From positions 1 to 11,304 of the forward strand of contig CALGOE010000281.1 of the NCBI GenBank assembly GCA_937958145.1: 11,304 nt of DNA. The letters are read 5' to 3'. The stretch is from an uncultured Desulfobacca sp. (GTDB lineage Bacteria; Desulfobacterota; Desulfobaccia; Desulfobaccales; Desulfobaccaceae). Of the stretch, positions 7,937 to 11,304 are shown one piece after another. Both the position numbers and the translations under genes were made by a program. Numbering within the stretch: the first letter of the stretch is position 1; every line of letters starts with the position of its first letter. Below the pieces are notes generated by a model, which saw only the letters and a program-made list of their open reading frames with translations, did no database searches and was not told the DNA's origin.

Positions 7937-8178
7937 GGCTCAAGGCCGCTCCATCGGCCCTGGCTGGCGCCGCGCCGCTGCCCTGGCTGCCCCGGGGCCG
8001 GCGTCAGGAAGCACCAGAGCGTGATCCGGTGCCGCTGCTCCACTTCGGCCCGGGCCTGGATCTGGGCGGGACTGAATTCCATGGCATCCGGCATAGCTGC
8101 CAAAACCTGCGCCTCCAGGCCAGGAGGCCGGCTCAGACTGCGGCGCCGCCCGGCCAGGCAGCCCGGCTGCAGTGCCAT
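7933..8178 (-). CDS. Small unrecognised ORF translationally overlapping the kinase gene
   Basis: An 81-residue frame runs from ATG 8178 (an in-frame ATG at 8208 would add 10 residues) to TGA 7935-7933. The stop shares an ATGA with the kinase start, the usual sign of translational coupling. An AAAAGGGA stretch precedes ATG 8178. The product is Arg- and Pro-rich at both ends and has a plausible helical middle (PPGLEAQVLAAMPDAMEFSP and the following AQIQARAEVEQRHRITL). I see no signal peptide, membrane segment or known domain. A second frame over the same bases (8287 to 7940) looks less gene-like, being Gly/Ala/Arg/Pro-rich throughout. It could be a small partner of the kinase or merely an untranslated leader. 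The function is unknown. Confidence 0.4.
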   Translation of the reverse strand: MALQPGCLAGRRRSLSRPPGLEAQVLAAMPDAMEFSPAQIQARAEVEQRHRITLWCFLTPAPGQPGQRRGASQGRWSGLEP

Positions 8179-8253
8179 GGTGTCCCTTTTCCCTGGTCTG
8201 GTGCGCATACCTCTTATATACCATGCTCAGGCTCAGGTGGCTGAAAATTTTTG

Positions 8254-8268
8254 GCCGGGCTGCCCGGC
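8254..8268. repeat. GC-rich perfect dyad
   Basis: GCCGGGC-T-GCCCGGC is a perfect 7-bp inverted repeat around one base. It sits where a transcript from the leftward -24/-12 candidate would begin. It may be an operator or a leader hairpin. No T-tract follows on either strand, so it is not an intrinsic terminator. Confidence 0.45.
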
Positions 8269-8270
8269 AT

Positions 8271-8285
8271 GCACCCCTCGCACCC
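8271..8285 (-). promoter_or_regulatory. Possible sigma-54 promoter for the kinase-regulator operon
   Basis: On the minus strand, GGGTGCGAGGGGTGCA has GG (8284-8283) and GC (8272-8271) separated by exactly 10 nt, with CG after the -24 element and TGCA at -12. It lacks the TGGCAC and TT of a strong site. Transcription would start near 8259, upstream of the small ORF and kinase. A GG/GC pair at this spacing is easy to find in GC-rich DNA, so support is moderate at best. Confidence 0.3.
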
Positions 8286-8290
8286 ATCGC

Positions 8291-8308
8291 CTCGACAATA
8301 ATGTCGAG
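8291..8308. promoter_or_regulatory. Perfect dyad, candidate upstream activator site
   Basis: CTCGACAATAATGTCGAG is a 7-bp perfect inverted repeat with a 4-nt spacer. It lies about 183 bp upstream of the -24 GG at 8491, a normal distance for an NtrC-family enhancer. The dimeric Fis-type DNA-binding domain encoded by the nearby regulator gene would bind such a dyad. The assignment to that regulator is inferred from position. Confidence 0.5.
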
Positions 8309-8376
8309 AAGGGGCCAAAAACGGCGAAGCGGCTATCCCACCAAAATACCGATGAATTTCCCCCAGGCGGTGGTGG

Positions 8377-8386
8377 CCTCGACAAT
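8377..8386. promoter_or_regulatory. Second copy of the activator half-site
   Basis: CCTCGACAAT repeats the left part of the dyad at 8290-8299 exactly, 87 bp further on. The opposite half is degenerate (TGCCG with a 5-nt spacer). It lies about 105 bp upstream of the -24 element. Two copies would fit cooperative binding of an NtrC-type hexamer. Confidence 0.4.
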
Positions 8387-8489
8387 TTTTGCCGCCCCGC
8401 CACGGTCAACAGACCAGAGAAAAATGGAGGGCCAGCGGTTTTTGCAATGGTATTGGCCGGTTATTTTTTATGGCCCTGGCGCCGCAGTT

Positions 8490-8505
8490 TGGCCTGTCCC
8501 TTGCA
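8490..8505 (+). promoter_or_regulatory. Sigma-54 (-24/-12) promoter of the Spy/ZraP-like genes
   Basis: TGGCCTGTCCCTTGCA matches the sigma-54 pattern: GG at 8491-8492, exactly 10 nt, then GC at 8503-8504 inside TTGCA. The predicted start is near 8516, leaving an 85-nt leader before ATG 8601. The divergently encoded NtrC-family regulator supplies the needed activator type. Confidence 0.75.
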
Positions 8506-8600
8506 TAAGCCTTAAACCGAGAACGGTGACGGATCAGGGCGGCGGTGGTCGCCGCTTACTTCCAGAAGCATCAACCACTTTATCTAACGGAGGAAAACAG

Positions 8601-9008
8601 ATGCAGCGGAGATTTAATCGGGCTGGATATCTTTTGCTGGTGGCCATCCTGACTCTCATGTTGGCGGCGCCCGCGGCCTGGGCCGGCCCCCGCATGGGGA
8701 TGGGACCGGGCGCCACGTTAACCCCGGAGCAGTCCCAGCAGCTCTTTGATTTGCGGCAGCAGTTCCTCAAAGAGACGGAAGACCTGCGCCAGCAGCTCAC
8801 GGTCAAACGCACCGAGCTGAACAACCTCTGGGCCTCAGCCAATCCGGACGAAAAGGCTATCCGGGCCAAGCAGCAGGAGATCAACGTCCTGCGGGACAAA
8901 ATCCAGAACATTGCCATCTCTTACCAGGCCAAGGCCAGGAAGATTGCCCCCAATGCCTCTTTCGGCTGGGGCAAAGGCGGCGGCCGGGGACCCTGGGGGA
9001 GCTGGTAA
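8601..9008 (+). CDS. Periplasmic Spy/CpxP/ZraP-like protein, copy 1
   Basis: This 135-residue exported protein has a signal peptide of about 28 residues ending LAAPAAWA, with cleavage likely before GPRMG. The mature part begins with a Gly/Met/Pro linker, then LTPEQSQQLFDLRQQF, the LTxxQ-type start of the family's helical hairpin. A heptad-like, charged helical region follows and ends KIAPNAS, and a Gly/Trp-rich tail closes the protein. GGAGG at 8589-8593 lies 7 nt before ATG 8601 and fixes the start, although the frame is open further upstream. Family members are periplasmic chaperones or metal-linked stress proteins. The divergent sigma-54 two-component operon and the promoter in front support a ZraP-like role. 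Unlike E. coli ZraP, the protein contains no histidine or cysteine at all, so zinc binding of the known kind is unlikely. Confidence 0.85.
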   Translation: MQRRFNRAGYLLLVAILTLMLAAPAAWAGPRMGMGPGATLTPEQSQQLFDLRQQFLKETEDLRQQLTVKRTELNNLWASANPDEKAIRAKQQEINVLRDKIQNIAISYQAKARKIAPNASFGWGKGGGRGPWGSW

Positions 9009-9023
9009 ACCAAGTTTGACGCT

Positions 9024-9044
9024 GGGGCCGCGGCAAGCGGCCCC
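9024..9044 (+). other. Strong GC hairpin between the two Spy/ZraP-like genes
   Basis: GGGGCCGC (9024-9031) and GCGGCCCC (9037-9044) form a perfect 8-bp stem around GGCAA. It lies 15 nt after the first gene's stop and 5 nt before the GGAG ribosome binding site of the second. No T-tract follows, so it is unlikely to be a complete terminator. It may protect the upstream message or limit translation of the second gene. Confidence 0.6.
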
Positions 9045-9061
9045 GGCCCGGAGATTAAGTC

Positions 9062-9463
9062 ATGACGATGAAAAAAACTATCCTTTTTTTGGTCTGCATT
9101 CTGATCCTGACCCTGGGACTGTTCGGCATGGCAACGGCCGGTCCCTGGGGGAAAGGGATGGGAGGCGGTGGCTGGGGCGCCAATATAACCCCGGAACAGA
9201 GCGCCAAAATATTTGAGCTCAAGCAAAAATTCATGAACGACACGGCGCCGCTGCGCCAGCAGATGCTCCAAAAACGCACCGAACTATCCGCCCTCTGGCA
9301 GGCCCCCAACCCGGACCAGGCCAAGATTGCCGCCAAGCAGAAAGAGCTCAACGCCCTGCGGGACCAGATGCAGCAGAAACAGTTGGACTTTCAGATGCAG
9401 GTGCGCAAGATTGCCCCCAACGCCCCGCCCATGGGTTCCAGAATGATGGGCCGGGCCTGGTAA
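9062..9463 (+). CDS. Periplasmic Spy/CpxP/ZraP-like protein, copy 2 (Met-rich)
   Basis: This is a 133-residue paralogue of the preceding protein, aligning without gaps from ITPEQS to KIAPNA with about half the residues identical by eye. The signal peptide is about 26 residues (hydrophobic ILFLVCILILTLGLFG, likely cut after ATA). The mature part starts GPWGKGMGGGGWG. GGAG at 9050-9053 lies 8 nt before ATG 9062; ATG 9068 is a possible alternative. The mature protein has no His or Cys but about eight Met, several near the termini (GKGMGG, PMGSRMMGRAW). Met clusters can bind Cu(I) in other periplasmic proteins, but that is only a hint here. It is probably co-transcribed with copy 1, 53 bp upstream, from the sigma-54 promoter. 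Confidence 0.85.
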   Translation: MTMKKTILFLVCILILTLGLFGMATAGPWGKGMGGGGWGANITPEQSAKIFELKQKFMNDTAPLRQQMLQKRTELSALWQAPNPDQAKIAAKQKELNALRDQMQQKQLDFQMQVRKIAPNAPPMGSRMMGRAW

Positions 9464-9620
9464 AGAAGCAACCTTATCTATCCCCCTTACCCTGGCAGGA
9501 AGTCGGCATCCCCCCTTTTCTCCGCCTCTTTCCCGGGTGGGGACCGGGCCGGCGGCGGCCACCCGCCGCCGCCTGGCACCGGCCTCCAACTTAAGAAGTA
9601 TGAAAATCGGGGGCAATTTC
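9464..9620 (+). other. Intergenic leader with pyrimidine tracts and a GC hairpin
   Basis: A C/T-rich stretch (about 9476-9535) is followed by a perfect 9-bp stem (9550-9558 with 9563-9571, loop CCAC) made of CGG/CCG triplets. No T-tract follows, so it is at best a weak terminator after the second Spy-like gene. No clear promoter was recognised for the next gene. Confidence 0.4.
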
Positions 9621-9626
9621 GAGGAG
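9621..9626 (+). promoter_or_regulatory. Ribosome binding site deciding the start at 9634
   Basis: GAGGAG lies 7 nt before ATG 9634 but only 1 nt before ATG 9628, so the second ATG is the better start. Confidence 0.6.
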
Positions 9627-9633
9627 AATGGAG

Positions 9634-10050
9634 ATGGTTTTACAGCTTTTGGCCAAAGCAACAATGTATGGCGGCCTGCTCCTCCTCATGACCTCTGGTG
9701 CCCTGGCCCAACGCTGGCATTACAGCACCCGCTTTAATCCGGACACCTGTATAACCGTCTCCGGCGAGGTCGCCCAGCTGGATCATGCCTACTCAGAACG
9801 GGGCGAGGATTATTGTGAACACGCCCTGGTGCGCACCCCCGATGGAGTCATTACCGTCATCCTGGCACCTAAAGGGTATATGGAGAAAGAGCATCTCAGC
9901 CTGGCCCGGGGAGACCGTTTGACCGTCCGCGGCTCCTTGATCATGGTTCTGGACCGGCCCTTCCTCTTGGCCACCGATATCACCGGCGACCGGCAGATGC
10001 ACCTCCGGGATGAGCAGGGGCGGCCGGTCTGGCTGGCAAACGGGGACTAG
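9634..10050 (+). CDS. Small exported protein of unknown function, possible OB-type fold
   Basis: This 138-residue protein has a signal peptide of about 26 residues (hydrophobic GGLLLLMTSGALA, likely cut before QRWHY or RWHY). The mature part alternates short beta-like segments: ITVSGEVAQLDHAY, HALVRTPDGVITVILAPKGYM, GDRLTVRGSLIMV, FLLATDITG, ending LRDEQGRPVW. That pattern of about five strands with a central gly-rich turn resembles small periplasmic OB-fold proteins, but I cannot assign a named family. Two cysteines (39 and 61) are in the mature part and could form a disulphide. It lies 170 bp after the Spy-like pair and 79 bp before a cytochrome-b-like gene, on the same strand. A role in envelope stress or redox is suggested only by the neighbours. 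Confidence 0.75.
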   Translation: MVLQLLAKATMYGGLLLLMTSGALAQRWHYSTRFNPDTCITVSGEVAQLDHAYSERGEDYCEHALVRTPDGVITVILAPKGYMEKEHLSLARGDRLTVRGSLIMVLDRPFLLATDITGDRQMHLRDEQGRPVWLANGD

Positions 10051-10085
10051 TCCAGGGCAATCCGGGTTCAGAGGCAAAACTTGCC

Positions 10086-10114
10086 TTGCATAATCATATA
10101 ACTATATATATATT
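10086..10114 (+). promoter_or_regulatory. Sigma-70-type promoter before the DUF4405 gene
   Basis: TTGCAT (10086-10091) and TATATT (10109-10114) are separated by 17 nt, in the only strongly AT-rich patch of this part of the window. Transcription would begin near 10121. The DUF4405 gene and what follows may therefore be expressed independently of the sigma-54 promoter. Confidence 0.5.
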
Positions 10115-10129
10115 TCCTTCGGGTCAGCC

Positions 10130-10690
10130 ATGATATCTGATGCTCTTCATAAGAAGATCGTGGGCAACCTTAACCTCCTGTTAACCCGTCCTGAGGTGAG
10201 CATGACGAAGGCCCAGTGGAATTTTTATATCGATATTCTCATGTCTCTTTGCATGGCGGCCATCGCCGGCATCGGTTTCTTAATGAAATACGTCTTGCTG
10301 CCCGGCAAAGAGGCCTGGGCCGTCTACGGAAAAAAAGTCGATCTGTCCTGGCTGGGCCTGGATCGCCACGCCTGGGGCGCCATTCATTTCTATGTGGCCT
10401 CCCTGCTCCTGGGGCTGCTGCTCCTGCACATAATTCTGCACTGGCAGATGATTGTCAGTCTGTGGCAACGGTATCTGCCGGCGGGCCGGGCCCGGTTGTG
10501 GGCCACGGTGGCGTTCCTCTTGATCTGTGGGGCGTTTTTCCTGTTGCCGTTTTTCCTCCAGCCCACGGTCACTGCTGCCGATTCCTCGGCGCCGGGGGCA
10601 AGCCACCGCCAGGTAAGGCCAGAGATGCGGCTGGCTGCCGCAGACCACAGAGCTGCTCCGGCCGCTTTGCCGAGCAACGGAAAGATATGA
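10130..10690 (+). CDS. DUF4405-family cytochrome-b-like membrane protein
   Basis: This 186-residue protein has three clear membrane helices (about 30-57, 81-105 and 121-143). WGAIHFYVASLLLGLLLLHI with following ILHW gives His86, His100 and His104 in and around the second helix, the typical DUF4405 pattern W-x-x-x-H...H-x-x-x-H. In related membrane proteins such histidines bind haem b, so quinone-linked electron transfer in the inner membrane is plausible; this is inferred. The last 40 residues are a polar Ala/Pro/Arg tail. The start is uncertain: ATG 10130 has no clear ribosome binding site, while ATG 10202 follows GAGGTGAG and would give 162 residues starting just before the first helix. The longer form is listed because the extra residues (LLTRPEVS) look like a normal amphipathic lead-in. 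Confidence 0.8.
   Translation: MISDALHKKIVGNLNLLLTRPEVSMTKAQWNFYIDILMSLCMAAIAGIGFLMKYVLLPGKEAWAVYGKKVDLSWLGLDRHAWGAIHFYVASLLLGLLLLHIILHWQMIVSLWQRYLPAGRARLWATVAFLLICGAFFLLPFFLQPTVTAADSSAPGASHRQVRPEMRLAAADHRAAPAALPSNGKI
10193..10198 (+). promoter_or_regulatory. Internal ribosome-binding-like site supporting an alternative start at 10202
   Basis: GAGGTG lies 3 nt before ATG 10202 (core GAGG 5 nt away), better than anything before ATG 10130. Its use would remove 24 residues and leave an 81-nt leader from the predicted promoter. Confidence 0.4.
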
Positions 10691-10781
10691 CCGGCAGGAC
10701 CGACTGTGGTCCCTGACGGGTTCTGGGTAGCTCCTGGTAATTATGGCGCCCCAGGAAAATAATTGTTAAGGTGGGAGGCGT
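10691..10781. other. Short gap before the exporter gene
   Basis: This 91-bp gap contains a small hairpin (GGACC 10697-10701 with GGTCC 10708-10712) and a pair CCTGG 10733-10737 / CCAGG 10751-10755. Neither is followed by a T-tract. I recognise no terminator or promoter, so read-through from the DUF4405 gene is likely. Confidence 0.35.
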
Positions 10782-11304
10782 ATGGACCGTCTGTTGATCT
10801 TCATCCTTGGTTGTCTCATGGTACAGATTTCCGGCTGCAGTGTCATACCCCACACCGATCCTTATGTGCCGGTGGCGGGTTTTAAGGAGCATGGCCAGCC
10901 GCCGCCGCCGGCGACGCCGCCGCCGGAGCTGGCCACCGTCCAGCCGGAGGGCACCCTGACCCTGGAGCGCTGTGTCGAGATCGCTCTGGCCAACAACCCG
11001 GAAGTGGCGGCGGTAAACTGGGAAGTGGATGCGGCCGCGGCCAAGACCGAGCAGGCCAAGGCGGCCCGCTGGCCCACCGTCGGGTTTGAGGCGAACTATA
11101 ACAAGTATTTGAATTCACGGCCTTTGTTTGAATCTCGATACAACAACCAGCGCCGGATTTTCACCAAGCAGATTACCCGGGGTGACGTCCTCCTGAAGCT
11201 GCCCCTGTATACCGGCGGCCGCATCACCAATGAGATCAAGGCGTCAGAATTGATTCTTTTGGCCGAACAGAACCGTCTGGCCCGCAGCCGCCAGGAATTG
11301 ATCT
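10782..11304 (+). CDS. TolC-family outer-membrane efflux lipoprotein, 5' part (3' end outside window)
   Basis: An open frame runs from ATG 10782 off the right edge (174 codons visible). The N-terminus is a lipoprotein signal: hydrophobic RLLIFILGCLMVQ then lipobox ISGC, giving lipidated Cys19. A Pro-rich linker (about 40-54) follows, then GTLTLERCVEIALANNPEVAAVNWEVDAA, the classic start of the first helical repeat of outer-membrane efflux proteins. RWPTVGFEANYN and DVLLKLPLYTGGRITNEI continue the family pattern (beta strand, then the LYxGGR turn). Full-length members are usually 420-500 residues. They form the outer-membrane channel of tripartite RND, ABC or MFS exporters; the lipid anchor is shared with OprM/CusC types. 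GGAGG (10774-10778) precedes the ATG by 3 nt, slightly tight. Adaptor and pump genes would be expected just beyond the window. Confidence 0.9.
   Translation, partial: MDRLLIFILGCLMVQISGCSVIPHTDPYVPVAGFKEHGQPPPPATPPPELATVQPEGTLTLERCVEIALANNPEVAAVNWEVDAAAAKTEQAKAARWPTVGFEANYNKYLNSRPLFESRYNNQRRIFTKQITRGDVLLKLPLYTGGRITNEIKASELILLAEQNRLARSRQELI

Larger units (their letters stand above)
8179..8600. promoter_or_regulatory. Divergent control region between the two-component operon and the Spy/ZraP-like genes
   Basis: This 422-bp stretch has no convincing gene, although a frame in phase with the downstream CDS stays open. It holds a GC dyad (8254-8268), a leftward -24/-12 candidate (8271-8285), a perfect dyad (8291-8308), a second copy of its half-site (8377-8386), an AT-rich tract (8461-8470) and a rightward -24/-12 promoter (8490-8505). 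A leader with a small hairpin (GCGGCG 8539-8544 with CGCCGC 8550-8555) ends at the ribosome binding site. The layout matches the known zraP/zraSR arrangement, where one phosphorylated regulator activates both sides. Confidence 0.7.

Noticed and set aside
8441..8458. Minus-strand GG...GC resembling a -24/-12 promoter (GGCCAATACCATTGCA)
   Set aside because: The spacing between GG and GC is 11 nt, not 10; sigma-54 promoters are strict about this.
8472..8485. A second + strand GG-N10-GC just upstream of the main sigma-54 promoter
   Set aside because: The -12 region reads CCGCA rather than TTGCA and the match is weak; such spacing occurs easily in GC-rich DNA.
6731..8515. Very long (594-codon) + strand open frame opposite the histidine kinase
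   Set aside because: The opposite strand has all kinase motifs in order; this frame is a GC-rich antisense shadow with low-complexity Gln/Gly/Leu content.
8172..8600. Open frame upstream of and in phase with the first Spy-like gene, allowing a 278-residue protein
   Set aside because: The extension has no family-like sequence, covers the -24/-12 promoter and would place the clear signal peptide and ribosome binding site inside the protein.
9550..9571. CGG/CCG hairpin as an intrinsic terminator after the Spy-like genes
   Set aside because: No T-tract follows the stem, so only a structural element can be supported.

Overview
The window reads as chromosomal DNA of a Gram-negative bacterium, most likely a deltaproteobacterial-type organism (Desulfobacterota-like). 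This is inferred from GC-rich coding, sigma-54/NtrC-type regulation, an outer-membrane lipoprotein exporter and a small cytochrome-b-like DUF4405 protein. No rRNA, tRNA, CRISPR array, integrase or transposase was seen.

Region 1 (1-4428, + strand) is part of a surface-polysaccharide locus for nucleotide-sugar synthesis. In order it holds the 3' part of a CapD/FlaA1/WbpM-type NDP-sugar 4,6-dehydratase, a UDP-glucuronate 4-epimerase, a WbpA-type UDP-GlcNAc 6-dehydrogenase and a DegT/DnrJ/EryC1 (WbpE-type) PLP aminotransferase. Together they suggest rare amino or uronic sugars for an O-antigen, capsule or exopolysaccharide. The oxidoreductase and acetyltransferase normally needed between the last two steps are not in the window.

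Region 2 (4588-8178, - strand) is a two-component operon, transcribed from high to low coordinates: a small unrecognised ORF overlapping the kinase start by ATGA, a membrane histidine kinase, a 211-bp repeat-rich gap, and an NtrC-family sigma-54 response regulator. The gap holds a G-rich heptamer array and three perfect hairpins.

Region 3 (8179-8600) is a divergent control region with a very good -24/-12 promoter facing right, a perfect dyad plus a second copy of its half-site as candidate enhancers, and a weaker -24/-12 candidate facing left.

Region 4 (8601-11304, + strand) holds two tandem Spy/CpxP/ZraP-like periplasmic proteins, a small exported protein that may have an OB-type beta fold, a DUF4405 cytochrome-b-like membrane protein, and the 5' part of a TolC-family outer-membrane lipoprotein. 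The layout mirrors the E. coli zraP / zraSR pair: kinase and sigma-54 regulator on one side, periplasmic stress chaperones on the other. Here the chaperone gene is duplicated, and both mature proteins lack histidine and cysteine. The most likely reading is a sigma-54-driven envelope- or metal-stress module with its own exporter and redox protein. The signal it senses may not be zinc.
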